A stretch of 35,184 nucleotides of DNA from JBAZLV01 sp041650055 (lineage in GTDB: Bacteria > Nitrospirota > UBA9217). The translations under genes were made by a program, and so were the position numbers. The notes under the pieces are model-generated. The model ran no database searches. It worked only from the letters and a program-made list of their open reading frames with translations, and was not told the origin of the DNA. The DNA is taken from positions 1-35,184 of the forward strand of contig JBAZLV010000022.1 of NCBI GenBank assembly GCA_041650055.1. Direction: 5' to 3'. Below, piece by piece: positions 7,675 through 16,863 of the stretch. How positions within the stretch are numbered: position 1 is the first letter of the stretch; the number at the start of each line of letters is the position of its first letter.

Positions 7675-8235
7675 ATGAAGAATATTGTCCTCTCTATGAA
7701 GTACCTCGCGATCCTGGGAACTCTTTTATGTTTTTTGACAGGATGCTACAATAATCGGTATGCGAATGTGTCGAAATCAAGGCTGAAGTACAAAAATATA
7801 GTCGTGTCCAAGTTTGCAGTGGCTCGGGACGGAGTTGCGGAAGATGATCCGCGAAATGTGGAAAAACACCTCCGCACTACACAAGCTGCATGCATCTCGT
7901 TACTCGAGGATTCACGTTTGTTCGAAGACGTGACAAACAAAGCCTTGCCATACAATGCTGATTTTACGTTGGTGGTGCAGGGAGAATTGACCGAAATGAG
8001 AATTGTAGGCAATGCAACACGTGTTTGGCTCATGGCAACGGCGGGGAACTCGGGCATGACAATGCATATACGGCTTGTTGACGGAAGAACCGGATCGCTT
8101 GTTGCACAGCAACAATTCAGAGGTTCTGCCAGTGGTAATATTGCCGATAAAGATCTGACAAAAATGATCGGACAACAGATTGCGGAGTTTATTATCCAAA
8201 CGACAACACAACAAGCCGGCGCTTATACGCGGTAA
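7675..8235 (+). CDS. Outer-membrane-type lipoprotein, DUF4410-like
   Basis: This is a 186-residue lipoprotein. A hydrophobic signal sequence ends in the lipobox LTGC (Cys24). The mature part, with KNIVVSKFAV, a region predicting mixed alpha/beta (ADFTLVVQGELTEMRI) and IRLVDGRTGSLVAQQQF, resembles DUF4410 lipoproteins of unknown function. I chose ATG 7675 over TTG 7660 because AAAGG lies about seven bases upstream and the shorter form gives a normal lipoprotein signal. The gene stands alone between the AT-rich gene and ubiA. The function cannot be read from the sequence. Confidence 0.75.
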   Translation: MKNIVLSMKYLAILGTLLCFLTGCYNNRYANVSKSRLKYKNIVVSKFAVARDGVAEDDPRNVEKHLRTTQAACISLLEDSRLFEDVTNKALPYNADFTLVVQGELTEMRIVGNATRVWLMATAGNSGMTMHIRLVDGRTGSLVAQQQFRGSASGNIADKDLTKMIGQQIAEFIIQTTTQQAGAYTR

Positions 8236-8315
8236 TAAATCGATAGAACATTTTTGCTGGCGCGCATATCCTCCCGTGAAAAAAATCTCAATCTAGTACC
8301 TTTAAAGGGCTATAC

Positions 8316-9212
8316 ATGAGCACGTTGAAATTATTAATCGGCCCCATGCGCCCACGCTTTCTGACTTTGGTGCCGCCCTGCGTAGCTGTTGGCGTGGGAA
8401 CTTCGTATTGGCAAACCGGTGCATTGAACTTCGTTCAAATTTTTTTTGTGCTGATTGGTGCCCTGGCAAGTCATATCAGCGTGAATGCGTTTAATGAATA
8501 TTTTGATTTTGTAAGCGGGCTTGATATGAAAACCCAACGAACACCGTTTAGCGGCGGCACCGGAACCCTGCCGAAGCACCCGGAAATGAAACAGCCAACG
8601 CTTTACCTGGCTATCGTAACCCTGGTTATCACGGCACTCGTTGGAATGTATTTTTTCTGGCTTCGTGGCTGGATGCTGTTGCCGCTTGGTATTTTTGGAC
8701 TGACTCTGATTGTTACTTACACCATCTGGTGGGTATACAATCCTATTCTTTGTTTGCTTGCGCCGGGTCTTGGTTTTGGTGTTCTGATGGTTATGGGCAC
8801 ACACTTCGCCTTAACAGGCACCTATACCTCGACATCGTTCGTTGCATCGCTCGTTCCAACGTTTCTTGTCAGTAATTTGTTATTGTTAAATCAATTTCCG
8901 GATGTTGACGCAGATAAAACCATCGCACGAAAACATTTTCCCATTACTATTGGACGCAAAGCAAGTGCTAATATCTATGGAATGCAATTATTATTGGGGT
9001 ATATTTCAATAGTGACGGGTGTGATGACCGGCTTATTGCCAGCGTTTAGTCTGCTTGCTCTTTTAACCGTTCCCCTTTCCTGGAAGGCTTATCAAGGCGC
9101 GTCTCAATATGCCGATCAAATTCCTGCGCTGATTCCATCAATGGGTTTAAATGTAATCATTAATTTGGTTACGCCAAGTCTGCTTGCGATTGGACTATTT
9201 ATCGGGTATTAG
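8316..9212 (+). CDS. UbiA-family prenyltransferase (MenA-like)
   Basis: This integral membrane enzyme transfers a polyprenyl chain to an aromatic acceptor. It has 298 residues with about eight to nine hydrophobic helices. The first Asp-rich motif is NAFNEYFDFVSGLD and the second is NQFPDVDADKTIARKHFP, followed by TIGRK, as in 1,4-dihydroxy-2-naphthoate prenyltransferases. GGTGTLP after the first motif is also typical of MenA-like members. The ATG at 8316 has AAAGGG upstream. rsmE starts eight bases after its stop. Quinone synthesis is the best guess, but other UbiA substrates cannot be excluded and no other men genes are in the window. Confidence 0.82.
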   Translation: MSTLKLLIGPMRPRFLTLVPPCVAVGVGTSYWQTGALNFVQIFFVLIGALASHISVNAFNEYFDFVSGLDMKTQRTPFSGGTGTLPKHPEMKQPTLYLAIVTLVITALVGMYFFWLRGWMLLPLGIFGLTLIVTYTIWWVYNPILCLLAPGLGFGVLMVMGTHFALTGTYTSTSFVASLVPTFLVSNLLLLNQFPDVDADKTIARKHFPITIGRKASANIYGMQLLLGYISIVTGVMTGLLPAFSLLALLTVPLSWKAYQGASQYADQIPALIPSMGLNVIINLVTPSLLAIGLFIGY

Positions 9213-9220
9213 CTTTCCCT

Positions 9221-9931
9221 ATGAATCTTATACTCTTGTTTCCCGAAGATTTTATCAGCGAAACCAGCATTCGCCTCGCCGGTCGGCGGCTTGAACATAT
9301 ACGGTCAATACATCGTGCTTCCGTAGGTGCTCAGCTTTGTGTCGGAATTGCTGGGGGCAGAATAGGAACAGGAACCGTCACTTCTCTTGATCAAACGTTT
9401 CTTGAAATGGAAGCGCATCTTGAGGATCAACCTCCTGTGCCGATTTCATTAACGCTTCTTCTTGCACTTCCTCGCCCAAAAATTTTTCGAAGAGTAATGA
9501 GATCGGTTACTGCCCTTGGTGTAAAGCGAATTATTTTGTTCAATTCTTTTCGCGTAGAAAAAAGTTATTGGCAGAGTCCTCTGTTGGAAAAAGACGCATT
9601 GCGCGAGCAACTGATTCTTGGTCTTGAACAAGCGAAGGATACGATCTTTCCTGAAGTGCTATTCCGACCATTGTTCAAACCGTTTGTCGAAGATGAGCTT
9701 CCTGATCTTGTAAAAGGATCGCGCGCATTCGTTGCGCATCCATCTGCGTCGACTCCTTGTCCTGTGAATGTGAAAGATCCTGTAACTTTAGCTATTGGTC
9801 CTGAAGGCGGTTTTATTCCGTATGAAATTGAAAAATTGAAAAAGTGCGGATTTACACCGATACAAATGGGTTCACGAATATTGAGCGTTGAGACGGCTGT
9901 TCCTGCATTGATTGCACGGATTGCGCTCTAG
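9221..9931 (+). CDS. rsmE: 16S rRNA (uracil-1498-N3)-methyltransferase RsmE
   Basis: This SPOUT-class methyltransferase modifies U1498 of 16S rRNA in the 30S subunit. It has 236 residues, normal for the family. The N-terminal PUA-like domain has RRLEHIRSIHRASVG. The SPOUT domain has LLALPRPKIFRRVMRS, ALGVKRIILFNS, and the knot with LAIGPEGGFIPYEIE and RILSVETAVPALIARI, all hallmark RsmE stretches. It starts eight bases after the UbiA-family gene, probably as one operon. Confidence 0.93.
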   Translation: MNLILLFPEDFISETSIRLAGRRLEHIRSIHRASVGAQLCVGIAGGRIGTGTVTSLDQTFLEMEAHLEDQPPVPISLTLLLALPRPKIFRRVMRSVTALGVKRIILFNSFRVEKSYWQSPLLEKDALREQLILGLEQAKDTIFPEVLFRPLFKPFVEDELPDLVKGSRAFVAHPSASTPCPVNVKDPVTLAIGPEGGFIPYEIEKLKKCGFTPIQMGSRILSVETAVPALIARIAL

Positions 9932-10047
9932 CTGTTGAATGACGTAAAGTAATGGCCGTGGATGACCAAAAGTAGGCGCTTCTAAGCGGCACGAATAGGC
10001 ACGGATATTTTTTGTAAAGGTCAAAGGCAAAAACTCAAACGAGCGCC

Positions 10048-10461
10048 ATGATTGCGATTACAAAAAACATATCGATTCCTGAAAACGAAATCAAATTCCA
10101 CTTTGTACGATCAGCGGGTCCGGGTGGTCAGAATGTAAACAAAGTAGCGACTGCGGTTCAGTTGCGGTTTGATGTCGGGAATACGGCCTCTCTTCCAGGA
10201 GACGTGCGTACTCGACTAATCAGGCTTGCTGGAAGACGGGTTACGCAGGAAGGAATTCTTCTTATCGATGCGCGGCAATTCCGGACGCAAGAGCGGAACC
10301 GGCAAGATGCCCTAGAACGGATGATCGATTTAATCAGGAAGGCAACGCGAGTTCCGAAGCAAAGAAAAAAAACAAAGCCTTCACGAGCATCACAAGAAAA
10401 AAGGATCGAACAAAAGAAACGAAGAGGCCGGATTAAGGAGATGAGAAAGGGGTCTGATTAA
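10048..10461 (+). CDS. arfB: Peptidyl-tRNA hydrolase ArfB (ribosome rescue)
   Basis: ArfB releases peptides from ribosomes stalled without a stop codon. It has 137 residues. The catalytic GGQ motif is in FVRSAGPGGQNVNKVATAV, as in class I release factors, with none of the codon-recognition domains. The C-terminal tail is very basic (RVPKQRKKTKPSRASQEKR...KKRRGRIKEMRK), matching the ArfB tail that enters the empty mRNA channel. It ends tail-to-tail with the minus-strand DUF4403-like gene, with a 4-base overlap of the two stop codons. Confidence 0.93.
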   Translation: MIAITKNISIPENEIKFHFVRSAGPGGQNVNKVATAVQLRFDVGNTASLPGDVRTRLIRLAGRRVTQEGILLIDARQFRTQERNRQDALERMIDLIRKATRVPKQRKKTKPSRASQEKRIEQKKRRGRIKEMRKGSD

Positions 10462-11543
10462 AACACCGTTATTTCTGCAGTTCCTTCGGCACTCAGGACC
10501 GCTTTTAAGGACGTGGCTGTAATGCCGACCGTTATTGGTTGAATTTTGTGAATCTCTCCGCTGATGCTTACGTACCGATTTAATTTGGTGTTCAGTGCCT
10601 CGGAAAGCCGGTCTTTTATTGTATCCAGTTTATCTGACAGTACCCAGTGGGTCTGTGCTTGTAGTTTTTCCCGTAGATCAGCATGAAGCACCCAGTCTGC
10701 GGTTTTTACGAGAATATTATTTGTCTCGATCGTGTAGTCAATATTGCTGATCGAAACACTCATGTTCGATTCATCAAACACCGGTACTCCCATAAGATAT
10801 ACTGTTCCTTTTGCAGCACCTGCAATATTTACCGCAAAGACAATCGAATCTCCGGACCCATACACATTCACTTTCTTCACAGCTATTTTCTTGCCATTAA
10901 TCACATAGGGTTTTTCCGAAAGTTTCCGGGTAAGCTCTTCACTGATAGTGTCAAATGACAACTCATTTTCGAGCACAATATGAAAACCAGTTTGCGGTTC
11001 TCCAGACTGTACGGAAATACGGGGAACCGGTTGCGCCTCTGTTTTGGAGAGGTCGCCTGAAATGATTTTCGGGCGTGCGATAAGCCCTATCGTGATTTTT
11101 GCCGAGTCTTTCTGCATGCTGGGAAACACACGGAGCGCTTCAGGATTGATCAATAAGGCGAGATTATAATTTAACCGTATGGGCATGTGGAGGGCATCCC
11201 ATACTTTTTCGATAGCAAGCCTCACATACACATTATTGAATGATTCAGGATCGAGGGATGGTGTTTCATCGAAAAAGCGCTGCATTTTTTTACTGAACTT
11301 ATTCAGTTCCTTATTCCGGGAGAAAAACCGGACAAGATTTTTTTTGAGAGACTTTGAGACGTTCACCGGAATGGTTATGAGAGAAGGTTCAATCACCGGT
11401 TCAACCATGGGTTTGACGGGAGCTTTGGGCGGAGGAACCTTAAATGTTGCGCAGCCGGTAAAAGTAAGGATGAAAAGAATGAGGTTCAGAAAAAAAATTG
11501 TATGAATGTTTTTTCGAAGATTCATTTTTAATAAATCTTTCAT
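10458..11543 (-). CDS. Lipoprotein, DUF4403-like
   Basis: The protein has 361 residues. The N-terminus is basic, then hydrophobic, ending in the lipobox TFTGC (Cys31), followed by a Pro-rich linker. The body alternates beta-strand-like segments, with LAIEKVWDALHMPIRLNYNLALLINPEAL and VFDESNMSVSISNIDYTIET; this layout fits DUF4403 proteins, which are proposed lipid-binding envelope proteins (family knowledge, weak). The start could also be the ATG at 11525; neither has a strong Shine-Dalgarno. It is followed upstream on the same strand by another secreted protein gene, 44 bases away, so the two may form an envelope operon. Confidence 0.7.
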   Translation of the reverse strand: MKDLLKMNLRKNIHTIFFLNLILFILTFTGCATFKVPPPKAPVKPMVEPVIEPSLITIPVNVSKSLKKNLVRFFSRNKELNKFSKKMQRFFDETPSLDPESFNNVYVRLAIEKVWDALHMPIRLNYNLALLINPEALRVFPSMQKDSAKITIGLIARPKIISGDLSKTEAQPVPRISVQSGEPQTGFHIVLENELSFDTISEELTRKLSEKPYVINGKKIAVKKVNVYGSGDSIVFAVNIAGAAKGTVYLMGVPVFDESNMSVSISNIDYTIETNNILVKTADWVLHADLREKLQAQTHWVLSDKLDTIKDRLSEALNTKLNRYVSISGEIHKIQPITVGITATSLKAVLSAEGTAEITVF

Positions 11544-11587
11544 TTCAAATAATAACTCTTTCTGAAAAACAGAAGCAACTATTAATG

Positions 11588-12142
11588 TCAGTTTAGGAGG
11601 TATAAGTACACATTCGCTTCAATGGACTTGTTGAGTGTATTGTACAAAAATATTCGATAGCGTGGAAACCCGATAGTCTGTACTGTAGGAAGAGATTCAA
11701 AGATAGGCGATTCATGATTTTTTATTGTTGCAACCGCTTCAATTGGAAATGCAATGTGCTTGGCGTCTCGAAAAGATCGTATAAGAGGTTCTTCGTCAGG
11801 AATCAAAAGAACGCCAATGGTACCCATTGAGAACGAACCGCTTTTAATCTCTCCTTGGATATTTGCAGAAATCGAAGTAAATCCGTCCGTTTCAAGAATC
11901 CCTGCAAATGTCAATTCCGATAATTCGTTCCGCCGTGAGGTTGGAACTAATACCCTCTCTTTCTTAATGAATTTTGAGTGGCTTGTTGTGCCCACGATAG
12001 TTACCGTGCCCTTTACCTTTTGCGTTTCAGGGAAATTTATAACATGCACGGCATTTTGAGAAGATTGTGCGTTTGAAAATTGTGGCACTGTTGTTAGAAA
12101 AAAGAAACAAAAAAGAAATAGTATCATTGCCTTTTTTTTCAT
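11588..12142 (-). CDS. Secreted protein of unknown function
   Basis: This 184-residue protein has a clear signal peptide (KKKAMILFLFCFFFLTTVP, cleavage near SNA-QSS). I do not recognise the mature domain. It is rich in beta-strand-like stretches (VKGTVTIVGTTSHSKF, GSFSMGTIGVLLIPDEEP, YRIFLYNTLNKSIEANVYLYLLN) and has no Cys after the signal, so it is probably a soluble periplasmic or exported beta-sandwich protein. GGAGG lies five bases before the ATG. It precedes the DUF4403-like lipoprotein gene by 44 bases on the same strand. Confidence 0.75.
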   Translation of the reverse strand: MKKKAMILFLFCFFFLTTVPQFSNAQSSQNAVHVINFPETQKVKGTVTIVGTTSHSKFIKKERVLVPTSRRNELSELTFAGILETDGFTSISANIQGEIKSGSFSMGTIGVLLIPDEEPLIRSFRDAKHIAFPIEAVATIKNHESPIFESLPTVQTIGFPRYRIFLYNTLNKSIEANVYLYLLN

Positions 12143-12255
12143 AAACGCCTCCGATCATCTTTCTTGAAAGAACTAGAGAATTCATTTTTAGCGTTTTTTG
12201 TCTGTAAAGTAAAGCTAAAATTTATTCAGCTTAATCTTTCAGTCTAGCATGACAC

Positions 12256-13166
12256 TTATTTGGTTTTTCTAATTTTTCCATCGTTGATTATGGTGTATGT
12301 TTTTCCTCTCCAGAAAACACTGTTTCCAACAACACTCCATATCCAGATGCAAAAACTCAAAATATCTTTGAAAGGAAACAGGATGATCCATTTTAGCCAG
12401 ACTCTCGTGCGGATGGCGCACGAATACATCAATGTTGCGAGCACCAAACGGATAATAAGAGCTGAACCGATTGTCCCTGCAGCAAGAGAGGAAGGTCCTT
12501 GTACGAGAAGAAACAAGAGAGACAAGGGAAAGAGATGTGTAATCCCGTACCTCACATATCCTCTCGGTCTTGATATTCGCAATGTTCTCGCCCATCTCAG
12601 CTGATGGATCAAGTAATCGCAAACACGCATAGGACAGCGTCAATTGAATGAGTCTGCGAGACTAGATACAGGCAGGTAACAAGACACACATTGTTCTCAC
12701 TATGGAATTCAGCAACAATATCGTTCAGATACGATGAAGATACACGCATATCGCTATCGCTTATTACGAGAAGCGGATATTTGCAGCTTCAACAAGTCCC
12801 TGGAGGTTTGATGCTTTCTGATTTGTTACCCTGTTTTTTTCTGCTATGACAAGGCGGATTGAACAGGTACCTGATTCAGCAGTGCTCTTATGCGCTTCGG
12901 AAATTCCAACATCACATGCATCCACAAACCCGAGCAGGACTTCATACTCTCCATACTCTTGTGTATAGAACGATTTAATATTTTGGGTTAATTCAGGGTC
13001 GAGTCCTTTGAGCGGTTTGAGAATTGATACTGTTGGCAAGGACGTACCGGAGGGCACCTTTTTTCCCGAAGGGAAAAATGAGCAACGAGAAACAAGGCAA
13101 TGGCCTGATAGAGAAAAGAAAAAAAAGGATGAATAAGAAAATAGGAATGACAAGTTTGTCCAACAT
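12256..13166 (-). pseudogene. hpnI: Broken HpnI/ceramide-glucosyltransferase-like (GT21) gene
   Basis: Pieces of one glycosyltransferase appear in order but in different frames. A membrane start (MLDKLVIPIFLFILFFLFS, ATG 13166) shifts frame at a run of six A/T (13059-13064) into LPTVSILKPLKGLDPE...NLQGLVEAA. A second shift near 12780 leads to YPLLVISDSDMRVSSSY...VTCLY. Then, after only about 20 codons, a third frame carries HQLRWARTLRISRPRGY and C-terminal membrane helices. Intact GT21 enzymes have roughly 100 residues between the CLY and QLRW motifs, including acid residues needed for catalysis. So there is an internal deletion as well as frameshifts. HpnI adds a GlcNAc-type sugar to bacteriohopanetetrol (family knowledge). 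Its ATG overlaps the hpnA stop as TAATG, showing former translational coupling. Confidence 0.8.
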
Positions 13167-14188
13167 TATGCAATCTTTTTCTGAGACGGTGAAGCCGTTT
13201 CCTGCACATAACCGTTTTCTACAAACCAATACAATGCTTTTTCCAGAGCGTATTCTACAGGCGTCTGAGGCATGCCCAATTCGCGTACCGCCTTTGCAGA
13301 ATTAAAGTACATGTATTTTTTTGCCATTTTTACACCGGTCAAGGGGATGGTCGGCTGTTTATGTGTTGCCCAATGAGCCCATGCTTCATCAACATAGGCA
13401 GCAACTAATACCGGTATATAGGGGAATCGTATACGAGGCGGTTTGCGGTTGGTCAGAATTGCGAGTAGTTCGAAAAATTTTTTTAAGCTCATGTTCCTAT
13501 TCCCCAGAATGTATCGTTCTCCGATGCTTCCTCGTTCCGCTGCGAGGAGATGTCCCGCAGCAACATCTTCCACATCAACAAAGTTAAGACCCGTGTCAAG
13601 ATAGGCCGGAATTTTTCCATTGATGAAATCGACAATAATGTTGCCGGTTGGCGTTGGTTTTCTATCAAACGTACCGATCGGAGTCGATGGATTGACTATT
13701 ACGATTGGCACCCCTTTGTTCAGGAAGGAATAGACTTCTTGTTCAGCAAGGAATTTCGATTTTTTGTAATGTCCCACCATCTCATGCTGACTGGCAAGGC
13801 ACGTTTCATCTGAAATTTTCCCATTGCGGCTTGCAGTCAGGATTCCTACAGTACTTGTATACACGACTTTTTCGACGGAATTTTCATATGCGGCCTGCAA
13901 GATATTTCTTGTTCCCTGAACATTGCTATCATACATGGCTTTTACATCCGGAACCCAGAGCCGATAATCTGCTGCAACATGATACACGTGTTTGCACGTT
14001 TTCATTGCGCGTGAAACCGATTCCTCATCGCGAAGATCTCCCCGAAGTACCTCAACGTCGAGCTCTTGCAAAAGTGAAGCATCGCTTCCTTCACGAACCA
14101 AAGCACGGACTTCAACGCCTTTTGTTTGCAAAAGCCGAGCAATATGGTATCCGATGAAACCAGTAGCCCCTGTTACGAACGCTTTCAT
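13166..14188 (-). CDS. hpnA: Hopanoid-associated sugar epimerase HpnA
   Basis: This is an extended short-chain dehydrogenase/epimerase of the HpnA type, 340 residues. The NAD(P)-binding Rossmann motif is VTGATGFIGYHIA. It has the HpnA-specific HVAADYRLWVPD, the active-site Ser/Thr in VVYTSTVGIL and YxxxK in HYKKSKFLAE. VNPSTPIG and KPTPTGNIIVDF follow, all hallmark HpnA stretches. I chose ATG 14188 (MKAFVTG) because it begins right at the Rossmann strand; ATG 14209 is in frame upstream. It lies immediately before the broken hpnI gene, with overlapping stop and start. hpnA itself looks intact. The exact reaction of HpnA in hopanoid side-chain tailoring is not settled. Confidence 0.9.
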   Translation of the reverse strand: MKAFVTGATGFIGYHIARLLQTKGVEVRALVREGSDASLLQELDVEVLRGDLRDEESVSRAMKTCKHVYHVAADYRLWVPDVKAMYDSNVQGTRNILQAAYENSVEKVVYTSTVGILTASRNGKISDETCLASQHEMVGHYKKSKFLAEQEVYSFLNKGVPIVIVNPSTPIGTFDRKPTPTGNIIVDFINGKIPAYLDTGLNFVDVEDVAAGHLLAAERGSIGERYILGNRNMSLKKFFELLAILTNRKPPRIRFPYIPVLVAAYVDEAWAHWATHKQPTIPLTGVKMAKKYMYFNSAKAVRELGMPQTPVEYALEKALYWFVENGYVQETASPSQKKIA

Positions 14189-14345
14189 GGTTTTATAACC
14201 TTTCTTCATTCTCTTGTAAATTTAAGCTTTTGGATAGGATGTACATTAACGCGGGAGTACTCTTCGTTCGAATGCTTTATAAAAGTCTAGCACATCTTTT
14301 AACGGTCAACGTATTGCTGTAAATTTTTTATGACGAATTATGAAG

Positions 14346-14374
14346 TTGTAATTAACAACAACTCAAGGTAGAGT
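14346..14374 (+). promoter_or_regulatory. Promoter candidate for the ABC-F gene
   Basis: TTGTAA (14346-14351) and TAGAGT (14369-14374) are spaced by 17 bases, about 50 bases before the uup start. In the same gap, on the minus strand, TTGACC (14309-14304) and TAGACT (14289-14284) are only 14 bases apart, so I do not call that pair a promoter for hpnA. Confidence 0.35.
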
Positions 14375-14423
14375 ATGCCAAAAAAGATACTGGATCCGGG
14401 ATGCATGATCCATGAGGTAATGA

Positions 14424-16322
14424 ATGGCACTTATAAGTCTTCAAGATATTAAAGTCAGCTTTGGCGGGCCGTTGCTCCTCGATGGCGTTACTCTTTCTAT
14501 CGACCGCGGAGAGCGCGTCTGTCTGGTCGGAAGAAACGGGACCGGGAAATCAACAATCCTGAAGATTCTTAACAGGGAAATAACACCTGATACGGGCAAC
14601 GTTGTATATCAGCAAGGAATTCGGGTTACGCTTCTAACGCAGGAAGTGCCGTCAACCCTTTCAGGCAGTGTATTCGATATTGTGTCAAGTGCATGCGGTG
14701 AACAGGGACAGCTGCTTGCAGCATATCATCATACGAGCAGCCGGTTGATTCACGATCATAGTGACGAAATCGTTTCTGAGTTATCAGAAATTCAGCATAA
14801 CCTCGAGGCAGCGGGCGCATGGCAGATGCAGCAGCGCGTTGAAACGATTCTTTCACGCCTGGATTTGCCTCCTGATGCAGAGTTTTCCCGTTTATCAGGC
14901 GGATTAAAGAGAAGAGTATTGCTGGCGAAGGCTTTGGCCGGAGAACCGGACTTTTTGCTGTTGGATGAGCCAACGAATCATCTGGATATTGATTCGATTG
15001 CATGGCTTGAGGAATTTTTGCTTGAGTTCAGAGGCACGCTGCTTTTTGTGACGCATGATCGGATGCTGCTCCAAAAACTCGCTACGCGGATTATTGATCT
15101 TGATCGGGGAAGACTCACCAGCTGGCCTGGAACGTATCAGACATACCTTGACCGCAAGCAGGCAGCGCTCCAGGCTGAAGCGATCGAACATGCAAAGTTC
15201 GATAAAAAACTTGCTGAAGAAGAAGCATGGATACGTCAGGGCATCAAAGCAAGAAGAACACGCAACGAGGGACGAGTGCGTGCGCTAAAAGAGCTTCGAA
15301 AGATTCGGAGTGCGAGACGCGAGGTTATGGGAACCGCTCGCATGCAGGTTCAGGAGGCGGAACGAACCGGCAAGCTCGTGATCGAAGCGCATGATGCAAG
15401 CTTCGGTTATCAGAACCGCCTCATCGTGAAGAATTTTTCCACAACTATAATCCGCGGCGACAAAGTAGGAATTATCGGGCCGAACGGATCAGGCAAAACA
15501 ACACTGCTTAAACTCTTGCTGAAAGAACTCACGCCGATACAGGGCAGCGTACGGCACGGCACTAATCTTGAAATAGCATATCTCGATCAACATCGTGAAC
15601 AGCTGGATGATGAAAAAACCGTTCAAGACAACGTGGCCAATGGCAGCGACCATGTCACGATCAATGGAAACCGCCGGCATATTATCGGTTATCTCCAGGA
15701 TTTTCTTTTTGCTCCGGAGCGTGCACGCAGCCCGGTTAAGGTGTTATCCGGCGGAGAGCGAAATCGCTTGCTTCTTGCGAGACTTTTTGCCGAGCCTTCG
15801 AACGTGCTCGTGCTTGATGAACCGACGAATGATCTTGATATAGAAACGCTGGAACTTCTCGAAGAATTGGTGCTCGACTATGCTGGTACGGTGTTGATCG
15901 TAAGCCATGATCGTGAATTTATAAATAATGTTGTTACCAGCACGCTCGTGCTTGAAGGCGAAGGTAGGGTTCAGGAATATGTAGGCGGGTATGATGACTG
16001 GCTACGACAATGCATCATACAAAAAGAATCCTCAGTTGAGAAACCGAAAGAAAAAAGAGATGAACGCCGCACTCAGCCGGAGAAAAAGCGCAAGCTGACA
16101 TTTAAAGAACAGAAAGAATTAGAAGCATTGCCGAAACGGATTGAAAACCTGGAAACCGAGCAGGAACAGATTATTCAGATTATGGCAGATCCGGCCTTGT
16201 ATCGAGAGCAAGGAACAAAGGTTTCGGAATATACCGCACGGCTTGAAGAGGTGAAAAAGGAATTGGTTGAATTATATGCGCGGTGGGAAGAATTGGAGGC
16301 AGTGGCGAATAATAACTGGTAG
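14424..16322 (+). CDS. uup: ABC-F family ATPase, Uup type
   Basis: This soluble twin-ATPase protein acts on ribosomes, with no membrane part. It has 632 residues. The first ABC domain has Walker A GRNGTGKST, signature LSGGLKRRVLLAKAL and Walker B FLLLDEPTNHLD. The second has GPNGSGKTT, LSGGERNRLLLARLF and VLVLDEPTNDLD. Between them is the basic linker (RRTRNEGRVRALKELRKIRSARRE). The C-terminal coiled coil (LTFKEQKELEALPKRIENLE...) marks the Uup branch rather than EttA. GAGG six bases before the ATG supports this start. ABC-F proteins ease stalled or aberrant ribosomes (family knowledge). Antibiotic protection cannot be inferred from sequence alone. Confidence 0.9.
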   Translation: MALISLQDIKVSFGGPLLLDGVTLSIDRGERVCLVGRNGTGKSTILKILNREITPDTGNVVYQQGIRVTLLTQEVPSTLSGSVFDIVSSACGEQGQLLAAYHHTSSRLIHDHSDEIVSELSEIQHNLEAAGAWQMQQRVETILSRLDLPPDAEFSRLSGGLKRRVLLAKALAGEPDFLLLDEPTNHLDIDSIAWLEEFLLEFRGTLLFVTHDRMLLQKLATRIIDLDRGRLTSWPGTYQTYLDRKQAALQAEAIEHAKFDKKLAEEEAWIRQGIKARRTRNEGRVRALKELRKIRSARREVMGTARMQVQEAERTGKLVIEAHDASFGYQNRLIVKNFSTTIIRGDKVGIIGPNGSGKTTLLKLLLKELTPIQGSVRHGTNLEIAYLDQHREQLDDEKTVQDNVANGSDHVTINGNRRHIIGYLQDFLFAPERARSPVKVLSGGERNRLLLARLFAEPSNVLVLDEPTNDLDIETLELLEELVLDYAGTVLIVSHDREFINNVVTSTLVLEGEGRVQEYVGGYDDWLRQCIIQKESSVEKPKEKRDERRTQPEKKRKLTFKEQKELEALPKRIENLETEQEQIIQIMADPALYREQGTKVSEYTARLEEVKKELVELYARWEELEAVANNNW

Positions 16323-16421
16323 ATTTGAGAACAAGGTGAAACCTGCCCCAGCAAGACTTAAGCAGGGGGTCAAATCGACTACTAACTGTTGCTGTTGCGC
16401 CGCGGTTGCAACGACGAAAGA

Positions 16422-16718
16422 TTAGGCATGTGCGAGAACATGTATACCAGCAAGGCGTTTACCGATGCTGGCCTTTGCAATTTTAAGATCATAAGATGCC
16501 TGAAGATTAAGCCAGTACTGTGGTGATTGGTTGAATGCACGACCGAACAGCAATGCAAGTTCTGCTGTTACCGGACGATCTCCCTTGATAACATGCGAAA
16601 TCCGCATCGGCGATACCCCGATTGTGCGGGCGAACTCAGCCTGAGATATCCCCATTTCACTCAAGATTTCCACTAAAAATTCTCCTGGATGAATTGCAGG
16701 TAAACCATTTTTAACCAT
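16422..16718 (-). CDS. higA: HigA-type antitoxin / HTH transcriptional regulator
   Basis: This 98-residue Xre-family helix-turn-helix protein is of the HigA/VapI type. The family signature begins PAIHPGEFLVEILSEMGISQ, the HTH reads AEFARTIGVSPMRISHVIKG and the end has LFGRAFNQSPQYWLNLQASYD. The ATG at 16718 has AAGGAG eight bases upstream, and the longer frame to 16838 is only the overlap with higB. It follows the higB remnant with 13 bases between, the normal HigBA order. Since the toxin looks truncated, HigA is probably an orphan, perhaps still a repressor. Confidence 0.9.
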   Translation of the reverse strand: MVKNGLPAIHPGEFLVEILSEMGISQAEFARTIGVSPMRISHVIKGDRPVTAELALLFGRAFNQSPQYWLNLQASYDLKIAKASIGKRLAGIHVLAHA

Positions 16719-16731
16719 AACCTTATCTCCT

Positions 16732-16863
16732 TTAGTGATAATCAACAATTTCAACGTCGTATGCTTCGCCATTTTCAAAGCGGAAACATACGCGCCACTG
16801 ATCGTTAATGCGAATGCTCCATTGACCGACGCGATCATACGTCAAAGCGTCCAGTCTGTTTGC
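16732..16863 (-). pseudogene. higB: HigB toxin remnant (5'-truncated)
   Basis: The last 43 codons upstream of higA read ANRLDALTYDRVGQWSIRIN, then DQWRVCFRFENGEAYDVEIVDYH and stop. That is the C-terminal half of a RelE/HigB ribosome-dependent mRNA interferase, including the RINDQWR-type core. An in-frame TGA (16866-16864) precedes it. Upstream, only a weak SGERN match to the N-terminal SGxRS region can be seen (about 16880-16905). The middle (about 35-40 residues) is missing. So the toxin gene is broken by an internal deletion or replacement, and probably gives no active toxin. Confidence 0.75.
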
